Assembly: GCA_010015805.1 (NCBI GenBank)
Contig: ML978131.1
Location: forward strand, 124,001 to 188,000
Length of the DNA stretch: 64,000 nt
DNA from: Rhizodiscina lignyota
Taxonomy: Eukaryota; Ascomycota; Dothideomycetes; Aulographales; Rhizodiscinaceae
Direction of reading: 5' to 3'
This document shows positions 42,460 to 53,028 of this stretch, piece after piece. Position 1 is the stretch's first letter. Each line of letters opens with the position of its first letter. A program made the position numbers and the translations under genes. The notes below the pieces were generated by a model. It worked only from the letters and a program-made list of their open reading frames with translations, was not told where the DNA came from and did not search any database.

Positions 42460-44334
42460 ATGAAGAGATGGAGTACAATCGCCTTCCCCACCACTGTCAT
42501 CCTACTAGAGTTCGCGACAGTGGCTGCTGCCCACGGCGATGAGAGCGGGAACAAAACCACAGCGGCGATGAGCAATTCATCTGACGAGCCTCATCTTCCA
42601 CCCAAAAGCTATATGCGTCACCCCGAGCACGTCACGCTCATTCTGGCGCACATTGCATTGATGACCGTCGGATGGGTGTTTGCTCTGCCTGTCGGTAAGC
42701 CTGAAATCGTCCGGAAGTTCCACGAATGTTTCGTAGGCTAATTAAGCTGCCCTGTCAGCTGTTGTCTTCAGCGTGGCCCGCTCGCGCCTCACCATGGCAA
42801 CGCAGCTGGTGTTCCTTTCGATAAATGCGCTTGGGGTGCTGATAGGTATCATCTATAACCAATCGACCCCCAGTTTATATGAGCATGGGAAGCACGGTAC
42901 AGTTGGATATATCATAACCCTGCTTGTATCTACTTGGTTGTTTCTCGGCCTCGCTGATACCTATACCCGCCGCAATTTGCATAAGCGACGCCTCACCGGG
43001 ACTGACTCTTCATTGCAGGATGAAGCGTCAGGTTGGCAGTCAGAGAATTTGATAGCGGATATCACCACAGAATACAACCAAGACTACAACGAAAACGACT
43101 GTGGCGACGATGAGAAGCATGGGTTCTTACGCGGCACAATCGTGGACCGCTTCCTCAGGAGCAACTTTGCGCGATTCGGGCGCACCATTCGTGCAATCCG
43201 CCTCTTCCATCTGGTGCTCGAACGTGCCGCGCTGGTACTTGGATTTCTAGGTATCACCACTGGCGCCGTTATCTACACTGGCATGTTTGTAGGTCAAGGC
43301 CTTGCCCACAGATGGTTTCGCGTTTTATGGCTAACCCAAGTGCAAGCACGGCCACAACATCTTCAACGGCTTAGCACATTTCATCAAGGGCGGCATCTTC
43401 TTCTGGTATGGCTTTTTGACATTTGCGAGATGGATGGGGTGCTTCGCCGATATGGGCTGGGCGTGGAACCGCAAGCCGTCGCGCAATCTGGTCGGCAAAG
43501 TCGCGTCCATGCCATCAGCTGAGTTTGTTGAGTCGGCGGTGATTTGTTTCTATGGTGCATCAAATGTCTTCATGGAGCATCTTGCAAACCCAGGCGGTAA
43601 ATGGGCTGCGATTGATTTGGAGCACTTATCGATTACGCTCATGTTCTTCGGCGGTGGATTGGTGAGTTTGCTCTGCTTTGCTCTGCGTTGCCCGCTTGCC
43701 CGCTTGCTTTTCCTTTCGAGGTTCAACACATATGTAGATTGGATGCTAGCTGATCACAGTGCGCTTTCTACAGTTAGGTATGATTATCGAGTCTACCTAT
43801 GTCCGCGATCTGCTCATGTCCAATATTACAATCATCAAGGCCGACTCTGCCTTGACTGGTGAGGGCGCTTCTTTCTCGCAACCCAAGCAATACGCCTTCT
43901 CAATGAATCCCATGCCGGCGCTCATCATATATCTCCTCGGGCGGATGATGGGCTCGCACCACCAAGCTAGCATGGTGAGCACTATGATTCACACACAGTG
44001 GGGAAACCTGTTCTCCGGTTTCGCGCTGGCACGGATGGCCACATACGCTCTTCTCTATGTCCAACCGCCGGTAGGCCACCTCCCACAGCGTCCGCCTACG
44101 GAGGTGCTAAGTAGCTTTTGTCTCGTCGCGGGTGGTATGCTGTTCATGATGAGCAACAGGGATACCGTGAATGGGCTTGAGTGGAACGAGCTAGATGCCA
44201 TGTTCACCTTCAACGTCGCCATGGGTCTGGCAGCCTTCCTGATGGCTTGGAGCACTGTGGTTATGGCGCTGAAGGGCCAGGCACAACTGAGAGTGGCGAA
44301 AGAACGGGAAAACCGAGTTGCTGCTGCGTCGTAG
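42460..44334 (+). CDS. YTP1: Ytp1-like integral membrane protein
   Basis: Exons are 42460-42694, 42759-43288, 43347-43661 and 43774-44334, giving 546 aa. A signal peptide (MKRWSTIAFPTTVILLEFATVAAAHG with the first 24 residues; run given only for orientation in parts) is followed by the DUF2427 region (HPEHVTLILAHIALMTVGWV) and the YTP1 domain (GMFHGHNIFNGLAHFIKGG, WYGFLTFARWMGCFADMGWA, ESAVICFYGASNVFMEHLA). About 10 membrane spans are expected. The third exon start is fixed by the HGHNIFNGLAH motif. Yeast Ytp1 is a membrane protein of unclear role, so no function is offered beyond family membership. Confidence 0.92.
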
Positions 44335-44871
44335 GGAGAATATGGGCAAGCACGTCGAGTCAAAGTTCCTTTCCTGTAATCTCCCATATGCCTAGCTAAG
44401 TTAGGACTAGTCGGATTCGCGCAATGACTCAGCACAATTTTTACGCCCGGTTCAACTCCGCTCAGTCTCGCTCAATCTTGCTCAAGTTTACTTAGAATCA
44501 GGCTCATCAGTCTTCTCAGTCTTGCCTTAAGTCCCAGTTCTAGAATCCTCTATGCTTGTATGTCGCCTCTAACGGAATATTGTCAAGTCTACGCGCCCAT
44601 CTTAGGGTTCCCGAAACTGGACCCCCAATAATGGATGAGTCCTTACATTATATCTCAGGCTCTCTCGAGCTACGCTTGTCTTCTTTTGTGACAGCATGGT
44701 GTTGAACTCGGTCTTATCATAGTCCTCTTCTCCCGTACACTCGTTTGCAGTTGCTCCTTCTCTGAATCACCTTCTACAGCAACAGCGGCCTGTTGATGCT
44801 AACTTGAGTTCTCTCATAATGTCTGCATAGGATCATTTTATACCATGGACTACAGATATAGAACACGCTCG
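44335..44871. other. Intergenic, no supported gene
   Basis: About 0.54 kb between the Ytp1 stop and the GNAT relic. A run of imperfect CTCAATCTTGCTCAAGT-like repeats lies near 44450-44530. Nothing else seen. Confidence 0.5.
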
Positions 44872-44874
44872 ATG

Positions 44875-45170
44875 TTAAGCCTTCCGCTCCATTTGCGCGA
44901 GGAGTTTTGGCCGCTTTTCGTCCCATTCGTCCTGGATAATCGAAACCATGGCAGTGTACCTCCCCGGTAGCTCTCCTTTGGTGCCATTCCTCTTTTCGAG
45001 TGCTTCCCGAGGGAGTGCAACCTTGCCTTCCGGAAATATGCGCTGCCACCTTGCGATGCGTTCGAACTCGAATCCCATCCGTAGCGTGGTGCGCCTAGAG
45101 GCCACGTTGTCCGCGTGAGTACGTCGTTCGACTCGCCGCAATCCCAGACCGCCAGCCGAGGGCGGGTCAA
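44875..45170 (-). pseudogene. GNAT acetyltransferase C-terminal relic
   Basis: Reading the minus strand, GGLGLRRVERRTHADNVASR followed by RTTLRMGFEFERIARWQRIF and, near the end, MVSIIQDEWDEKRPKLL is the acetyl-CoA-binding and C-terminal half of the RimJ-type GNAT fold (usual form LGYRRVEW...N..S...A.R.GF...G.FR...V..GR..D....S..D.EW). An in-frame stop (TAG) lies just upstream, and the expected N-terminal half is not readable in any one frame of the next 500 bp, where only a frameshifted SPA-like trace remains. It is therefore probably a decayed gene, although an unrecognised upstream exon cannot be ruled out. Confidence 0.6.
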
Positions 45171-45914
45171 TCGTCTAGAGAAGTAGGAGCCTTGGAGCCC
45201 CGACTCGAGAGCAGTACTGCGGGCGAGGATACACAGGCCAAGCTCACACTTTTTCCGGCCTGGGCGGAACAAGGGTGATTGGCGGTCCCCGCAGCTTGGC
45301 GAAACTGCGGGGACATCCCCACAATGTCACTACCCTCCGCGTTCTGCGACTCGTGCGTTCCATTAGAGCCTGGAAGCGTGGGATGGCGTTTCCACTGAGG
45401 TCACGAAAAGCGTCGTCACGTGTGAGCACCACCGTAGCCAACTGTAAAGGGTGAAGCTGTCACCAAGCGAAGAGCAAATTCCGTTGCGATCCCAAGAGGC
45501 TCTAGCAAATGAAGTATGATAATTGTTGCATTCGGCGATGAGGCCGTGTAAGCGATGCCCAGCTAAGGTCCAAGAGCGCCCCCTGGTTGTTGGCAAAACG
45601 GTGGTATGGCTTCTGTCGCGTGCCAATGCTGGGCTCAAAACGATGACCCTGCAAGCTACTTTATGCGGTCAGACAATCAGAGTAAAGGCAATTTAGACCT
45701 GGCTGTTCCCCGCAATGCATCTCCCTACAACCCTACATCTGCGGGGCCAGAACCGCAGAAAGTCTAGTTGGACGGGCGATATATCATCCCACAGCAATGG
45801 GCTGCTCTGAACCGGTTCCGCGACGTTAAGCTCTTCCCATTTAACATCATCGGCGTCGCCTCTCGTCTGAATCTACGCTCGTGAATTCCCTCGACCCGTA
45901 TTTCGCACAACACA
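45171..45914. other. Intergenic with GC-rich hairpin; MFS promoter
   Basis: About 0.74 kb. It contains a perfect 10-bp inverted repeat at 45285-45314 and the promoter of the MFS gene. No protein gene supported. Confidence 0.5.
45285..45314. repeat. Perfect hairpin, 10-bp arms
   Basis: GTCCCCGCAG at 45285-45294 and CTGCGGGGAC at 45305-45314 are exact reverse complements with a 10-nt loop. It lies in the debris upstream of the GNAT relic. Confidence 0.85.
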
Positions 45915-47807
45915 ATGGCAGGCGACGCCGTCATCCATGATCATGATATCATTGGGGGTGAGAAGGCTGAAGTGGAGTACCTGGAGGACAGCGGCTCGCC
46001 GTCCAGACAACCACTCCAAATCACGCAACTTACAGAGCACGAGCGTGCAATCGAAAGGAAGTTGCGCATCAAGATGGATTGCTTGATAATGCCAATAGTC
46101 GTTCTGGTTTATCTGATGAACTATATTGATAGGTACGTGGTCGGATCGTGTGTGCTCAATCGAGACTGAAGAATTGAGCTGACCACTGCAGGAATAACTA
46201 TGCTGGTACACGTCAACGTTTCCTTTTCAATTGAGCCTCGAACAGCAAGGACTGACGAACGCATTAGCTGCGAAGCTGCAGGGTCTGGTTGAAGATCTTC
46301 ATCTATCGGCTGAACAGTACCAAGTCGGCTTGTCCATTCTTTTTGTAGCCTATGTAAGTCTCGAGTTCAATGGGACTATTGGAACCTCATTCACAGCCAC
46401 TAGGTGTTGATGCAAGTCCCTTCCAACCTGATGTTGAACTATTGTGGCAGACCGTCATGGTATATCGGCTTCTTCGTGATCGCTTGGGGTCTTGTTTCCG
46501 CCGTCACAAGCCAGGTCAAGGACTATGGAGGCATCGTGGCTTGTCGGTTCATCCTGGGGCTCGTTGGTGGGTCACTCGTCGATATTACGATTACGATCAT
46601 GAAAAAGACTGAAAACTTGCGATAGAGGCACCTTTCTTCCCTGGCATCCTTTTCTACCTTTCGAAGTGGTATACCAAGGAAGAACTCTCGTTCCGCATGG
46701 CCGTCTTCTATTCTGGATCTCTAATCAGTGGTGCCTTTGGCAATCTGTCAGTATACAACAGAGCACGCATCTGGCGACATGAGCTAATGCGTACTGCAGC
46801 ATTGCCGCTGGAATCTTAAGAGGACTTAACGGCACTCGCGGAATGGACCCGTGGCAGTGGCTTTATATTATTGAAGGGTCTCTAACTGTCTTTATCGGGC
46901 TCATCATCGTCTTTGTAATGCCGGACTTCCCTGATACATGGCGCCGGCTCTCTGCTGAGGAGAAGCACGTTGCTAATCGCCGCCTTGCGATTGATGCGGC
47001 TGAGGCTGACGTCGATCTTCCTGGCGGTATGTCACAGTGGACCGGATGCAAGCTTTGTTTTAAGGATCCGAACACGTATATCCTCGCTATTGCCTATCAC
47101 GCTATCGTCGGCGGGTCTGGTTTCCAAAACTTCTTCCCATCATTGACCGCAACGCTTGGCTACGACTATATCATCTCCCTCCTACTTGTGGCGCCGCCTT
47201 ATGTGTTCCTGGTCATATATTCTTATGTACACTCTCTCCTACCTTCTTCTTTATGATATTATTGTTGGACTAACTTCTGTAGGGAAATTCGTGGTTGTCT
47301 GATAAGCTCCAGAACCGCTTCTGGTTCTTTGTTTACCCGATTCCTATTACTATCATTGGATTCGTCGTGTTTATGTTCACTGATGATTTCGGTCCGAAAT
47401 ATTTCTCGCTATTTCTTATGAACTTGATCTTCGCGCAAAATGGCATTTTTTATGCGTGGATTGCGAATGCTATACCTCGACCTCCAGCAAAGCGCGCTGC
47501 TGCTATGGCATTCATTAACTCTATTGGCAACTGTGCTAGTATCTGGACGCCGTTCACGTATATTAATCCGCCTCACTACAGGCCGGCTCTAGGCATTTGC
47601 ATCGGCCTGCAGGTGGTTGCATTTGTCTGCGCTATCATCATAAGGATAACTATGCAGCGTAAAAACAAGCATTTGGCGGCGCTGCAGAACGAGGATGTGG
47701 CATTAAGCGAGAAGGACCTTACGAAATTGAGGAAGACTGCTGAAATGGAAGGCATCGACATCGCTACTGCAAGGAGGCAAGCAAAAGACTACAGATACGT
47801 GATTTAG
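45915..47807 (+). CDS. MFS permease, Dal5/ACS type
   Basis: Seven exons: 45915-46132, 46192-46205, 46268-46353, 46404-46566, 46626-46746, 46800-47226, 47283-47807; 517 aa. Exon 2 is a 14-nt microexon (GAATAACTATGCTG) that completes the conserved MNYIDRNNYAAAKLQGL around the first transmembrane segment. Other family motifs are VPSNLMLNYCGRPSWYIG, GLVEAPFFPGILFYLSKWYT, RGMDPWQWLYIIEGSLTVF and MAFINSIGNCASIWTPF. This is the anion:cation symporter (allantoate / nicotinate / vitamin-type) branch of the MFS, at the plasma membrane with 12 predicted spans. The transported acid cannot be predicted. Confidence 0.94.
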
Positions 47808-49490
47808 GCGGACAAGAGAGGAAACTATACAAGCATGGTCTGAACCGGCGGAGATTGGTAAATGAAGAGGTGGCCAAAGAACAAAGCAGCCTCAAATGCA
47901 TGAGACCTGCACCACGCCTATAAGGCAGGCTTGTATAGTAGCAGTCAAGAGATATTTATTCAATTGATTGAAGAGAGAAATCACTGAAGAAGAAATGCTG
48001 ATACACGAGTGCACGTGCTCGCGCGCCAGGACGTTCTGGGCGCCCCCTGACAACCGTGTTGGAATATTCCAGGACCGACATCACTCACACGGCCCACAAA
48101 GTATGTTGCTCTCACGTGGTCTTGGGCGTCAACCAGGGAAGCAATCAATGTCTAGTATAATACGAGAGGAAGTCCTGCCTATGTGGTGGCATGTACAGCC
48201 AAGCCGGCGATCAAGTCACTTCCTTTCGGCGGTCTGACCGATGGCACCCTTGTGGTTCGTGCTCCCCTCAAACCGGCCAAATAGATTTACACCATACGGG
48301 AAGGAAGCGAGTCATTATTTCTTCACCAGAGTGCCGTCAGTTTCGAACTGAGCGGCCAGGACTTCTTCGATCAAAGCAGGCCCCATGTGGAGAGCAGTGG
48401 GGAAGAGTGCAAGACCACATTTCTCGGTTTGGTTCATTCGGACTGTTTGGAATTGGACGACATCAGCATCAAAGAGCAAGAAAACTCGGAGGCACTTTAG
48501 TGCGTGAAGTAAGGGATCGAGATACGAAGACAGGCACTGTTTGTTGGCTATTGACAAGCGATAGTGCTACCTTTCAAGTCTTCGACGGAGGGCAACGTTT
48601 GAATATGCGATGCTCTTTGTCGCTATCCGCGCTCCTGGAAATCGATTTCTTCAGTGACGCACCGATTCGAAAGATGACCATTCGCTGAAGCCAACGTGGC
48701 TTTGGCGGCGTAGATGTTATATACATTCGAGATGCTCTATCAATATGCGACTGTCGACAAAAATCCTCACGAGTTCAAGTTTTGGGCTAGCATTTGTCGT
48801 TACACTCGTACAATCCGAAAGGCTGCCCGTCCCCAATCAACGTGTTATCCAATCCCTAATCTACTTGCGGAAAGCCAAAAACGCTTGACAGTCAGTGAGT
48901 CACATGTATGCAATGGAGCCGTGTAGCTCAAATTCGTGCAACCGGAGGATCACAGGGTCACGGCCAAGCAGTTTGTACACCGGCCATTCTTGGCTTTTCT
49001 TTCCGCGAGATATCAGCCTCTTCTGTACTGTGCAAGGAACTGATGATGCTGCAGTATATCCGGATTGTGAGCCATAGAGCTTATGTTCTCCTTACCGACT
49101 ACAATGCTAAATACGCCGACCTTCACAATCTGATGCTTGTGTTTTAACTTGTATCCTTCGTGTGGCTTGTTGCATTGTGCATTTTCTTGCGTCCATCGCC
49201 AAGTTTTCGTCCATGAGTCTGGATTACCACTGGGCCAATGAAGCTATGCGGCGACTGCTGTACGATGTTCCAGCTCTGACCGGAAACTCAAAGTTCGTAC
49301 ACAAGTATTCAGGTTTTCCTCGGAGGCAGCTTCCTCGTACTTTTGCTGCACATCGGGATCTAGCTCATCGTTGCAATAATTTTTGGTTGCCTCTGGATCA
49401 GCTCGAGTATAAGTATCGGTATGGCCAACATTCGAGTGAGCACAGCCATCAGTCTCCGACTTTAGAGCAAAGTTCAGCAGCCACGCCAAC
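47808..49490. other. Intergenic, no supported gene
   Basis: About 1.7 kb. The longest open frame (48191-48688, plus) has no family motifs and odd composition, and the antisense frames give nothing recognisable. It may be old, decayed sequence. Confidence 0.5.
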
Positions 49491-49812
49491 ATGAAGTCTC
49501 TTCTCCTCGTCAGCCTCCTTCCTTCCTACGTTCTTGCTGTCGTTTCCCGACCGGTTTCATGCCCGGCTACAGTTGCCAATGCGCCTTACTATCAGACCAG
49601 ACGAGTGGATAGCGCTGTCGTTGGTCACTTGACGTTAGGGCAGCTAGCGAGTGTCGTATGCTATGCTTTCGGTGATACGATTGCGGGAGATTCGTGGGCG
49701 ACTATGCTACTCTCTTGACGTATAACTCACTAACCTCACCAGAACATGGTATCGGATCAATGTAGGTGGGAACTCGGGATACATCAGTGATTATTATATG
49801 GCCAGTATGTAA
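49491..49812 (+). CDS. Small secreted SH3-like (SH3b) protein
   Basis: Exons are 49491-49693 and 49743-49812 (49-nt intron with ACTAAC branch site), giving 90 aa. A signal peptide (MKSLLLVSLLPSYVLA) is followed by a compact domain: NAPYYQTRRVDSAVVGHL, LGQLASVVCYAFGDTI, then across the intron STWYRINVGGNSGYISDYY. The W-Y-x-[IV]...GYISD[YY] ending and the preceding strand pattern fit bacterial-type SH3 domains, which fungi use in small secreted proteins. Splicing converts a frame that ends early into this domain, which supports it. The exact C-terminus is uncertain because a second donor (GTATGT) overlaps the stop. Function unknown; an effector or wall-binding role is a guess. Confidence 0.65.
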
Positions 49813-50772
49813 TCACTTTCATGCTTGTATTCGAGAGAACTCTAATACAGGAGAGCTGATCGCATATAGAATGTTATGGGATGTCGCCTTGCTGTAGTGC
49901 TGTTCCATTCAGCCTTGATTGCGTCCAGGGTTAAATGGACGCGTAACTAGATTATACGGGGGCCACGATAATCTTGGGGCGAGCGAGAGTAGATGCTCTG
50001 TGCGGAGTGGTCAGAATGCAAATATCACTCTTTAACATATTAGTCAATTCTTGGCTTTACCCAGTAGAGTCTACGATTTGGACCGTTCTGTATCTATTTC
50101 AAACATCCCACGGTCGACTTTATGAATTTCTCCATGTCCTGAGTATGAAGAAATATGCGCTGGCCCGTCCTAATCGGGTAATAGTGCCCATGCGTGCATG
50201 TGCGCAAATTCCCTTTCAAAATTCTAGCACGCTCCATTCTTTCGCTCTTTGCAGACTTTTTTTCGACCGACAGGCGCTACTGCGCGACGCCAAATAGAGA
50301 AAGCTCAGAAATGGATTTATGCATAAACTGGCTCGCCCTGGCGCTCACCGACAGTCGCCGAACAGGAGATCAGCTCTGGATGGGGCTGAAGATGAACGTA
50401 TTGGAGATCTGTAAGAAACCATCAAGCACGGCGACCAAGACCCTCATACCATTATAGGGAGATCCAGCTCAAAATAAGGAAAGTCCAATGCTTTGTAATG
50501 CGACAATTGGCCCCCAAAGGTCATAATGCTGGATGAGGAACAGCATGCGGCCGCACGTGCGGCCGACCGCCCGCCATCGTATCTATCAAGACTGAAGAGA
50601 AAGCAACAAAGTCGACCAAACCGCCTCGAAATGGACCCCTCGAAAGGTGCCGGCACCTTCATCGAGCCAAAGCGGCTCATCTTCGCATACTTTCCATTTG
50701 AGCTGCGAAGCTGCTTTCGTTGGGCACCTCACCTTCGGGAAGGGAGGCTGCTCTCATTTCGCAGTTCAAGCA
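49813..50772. other. Intergenic; upstream region of the DUF3176 gene
   Basis: About 0.96 kb with no recognised gene. It contains an 18-bp perfect palindrome at 50548-50565. An in-frame ATG at 50647 could extend the DUF3176 protein by 42 residues, but that stretch does not look like the family. Confidence 0.5.
50548..50565. promoter_or_regulatory. 18-bp palindrome centred on an E-box
   Basis: CGGCCGCACGTGCGGCCG is a perfect palindrome with CACGTG at its centre, 208 bp before the DUF3176 start. CACGTG is bound by bHLH regulators; the flanking CGG/CCG halves could also suit a Zn2Cys6 dimer. Confidence 0.45.
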
Positions 50773-52779
50773 ATGGAATCTCAACCAACGATTACCGGCA
50801 ACGACCTGTCGCTACAGCCTGATGCAAACAATGCGGAAGCATATCAGCCGAGGACAGCGGAGAAAGTTGGTTTAATTGATCAATCCTCAGACAACAACGG
50901 CAGCTCCGACAACCCCAGCCCGGAAATTAGCAAACCGAGTCCACACAAACGAAGTGTATTAGCAGACTGGTGGATCACTGAGCTAGTTGGTTTATTGGCC
51001 GCAGCCGCATTATTAGCCGCAATAATTGCGGTCTTGAAACATTACGATGGACATCCGGCGCCCAACTGGAAGCACGTCTCCCTGAATGCGCTGATATCGG
51101 TTCTGAGCACTACCTCCAGCATATGCGTCCTTACTCCAGTCACTTCCGGAATTGGACAGCTCAAGTGGCTATGGTTTGCTAACTCGAAGACTGGCCGCAA
51201 GCTTTCGGACTTTGAAGATTTTGATGCGGCCAGCAGAGACTTTACTGGAAGCGGATGGCTGATATGGAAAACCAAGGGGCGGTAGGCTTTTGCTCCAAAC
51301 CAAACAATATGCTACTGTATTGACATATAAGACAGGAATTTTGTCCTATTTGCGTGTATCGCCATGATACTCGTCCTCGGATGGGATCCATTCATACAGA
51401 ATCTTGTACAATACTTTAATAAGGAGACTGTCAGCCATTCCCCAACGGATCGGGCCTACGTTACAAATGCGACTGTTTACGGTACTACCGGTGCGCAAAT
51501 TGCGGTCGGCCAGCAGTTCAATACTTTTTACGTCGACCCGGTCTTGAAAGCCAATGTGTACAGCTCACTCTTCAATTCTGGAAAAAACCGACAGCAGTGG
51601 GCGACGCCGCAATTTGTCTGTACCACTGGAAACTGCACCTGGGACCCAGTAACGACGCTGGAGATGCAAGTGCTCTGCTCTGATTTAAGCTCGAGAGTGA
51701 ATGTTTCTTGCCATCACATAAATGGCTTTGTCGCCGGTGTCAACAATTGCACCGCAATTCTGGACGGCTTGCCCGATTTTCCATTTCTATACTTCTCAAA
51801 TGACGTCGGAAATCAGGTGCCCATGAACATCTCAGCCAGCAATTCCAACTCACAAACACAGCTCCAACCTGTCATATACAAGAACAGTACAATGTCTCTC
51901 GTTCAGTCCATCATAGCGCTAGATAGCGCCCCGCCTCCACCGACTCACGACGGAAAGCTGGCTCAGCCTGTTGTCGTGCTTCCGAACTCTACGTTCGTCG
52001 CGACAGAGTGCTCCTTGCAATCCTGTGCCCGGCGCTTCAAACCATCGGTCCACAACTCTGCCTACAGCGAGGAGACGCTCGACACATGGTGCAACGCGGA
52101 AATCAGCAACCTCGCGGACACGCCTCGACAAATATTACGACCGCCATGGGCTCCGGGTCAAAATTTCACCATAGATGATGATGCAGTCCGATCGCTCGGT
52201 TCATTTCTCATCCAAATTGTCGCGGGCATTGTCAACAGCGCCCCGCCGAGCTATGCATACGTTCCATCCCTCAATCCTAATCCGTCTTTAGTACCTGATG
52301 GTTCAACATTTGCCAGCTACGCCACACCCGACGTTTTGGAAGCAATATTCGCGGGAAACTTCTCAGGATGTGACAGCGGACCCGTCACTTGCGCCATGGA
52401 GAACATTGCTCAGGCTGTCTCAAAATCTATCAGGGATGATCCTCTCCTTTCGAATGGTCTGGCAAATGCGAACGTTTCGATCGGCCAGGTGATGACCAGC
52501 ACAACGTTTATCCACATCGAATGGCAGTGGATCACTCTCCCAGTTGTAGTCTGGTTTCTGGGATTCATCACATGGATCGGTACTGCTTGGATGACGCGCC
52601 GCGCGGATGTTGGAAGATGGTCGAACAGCCCGCTCGTGCTTATGTTTCTCGAGCGCTCGTATCTCAGTGACAGAACTAGTAGTGGGATGTCGCAGAAAGA
52701 CCTCATGCAGAGGGCGAAGGACTTGAAGGTGCGATTGCAGGTGCAAGACGAGCAAGCGAGATTGGTTGATGGAGGTTAA
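50773..52779 (+). CDS. DUF3176 membrane protein
   Basis: Exons are 50773-51281 and 51336-52779, giving 650 aa. Three N-terminal membrane segments (ELVGLLAAAALLAAIIAVL; the region SLNALISVLSTTSSICVLT; FVLFACIAMILVLGW) are followed by a long, Cys-containing and N-glycosylation-rich lumenal or outer domain (FVCTTGNCTWDPVTTLEM; NCT, NVS, NIS, NST, NFT sites). One last span follows (ITLPVVVWFLGFITWIGTAW), then a basic tail. The order and the DPFIQ and C-x-TGNCTW motifs are diagnostic of the fungal DUF3176 family, whose function is unknown. The ATG at 50773 was preferred because it begins just before the usual hydrophilic leader. Confidence 0.88.
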
Positions 52780-53028
52780 TGTAGTTTGAGCAATTAGCAT
52801 ATGTTCGCATGTGCGGAAGATACACTGTCTATAAACATGCTTCCTCCGTTACTCCAACCATGCCACTTCCACTTCCACCAACTGAGTGCCGTACTGTGCC
52901 AGGGTCATCCTTTCATGAACAAGAAAAAAAAAGAACTGAAGCTCATTCATTCCGATAATGAAACCCCTGAGCCGAGTATTGACGACGTTAACATCGTCCA
53001 TCGTGATCACCAACGGCCAACCTACCCC

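Noticed and set aside
48191-48688. 165-codon plus-strand open frame
   Set aside because: No family motif, biased composition and no plausible promoter or introns. Probably chance.
50647-50772. Upstream ATG extending the DUF3176 protein
   Set aside because: The 42 extra residues do not resemble the family leader; ATG 50773 is followed by the usual hydrophilic leader.
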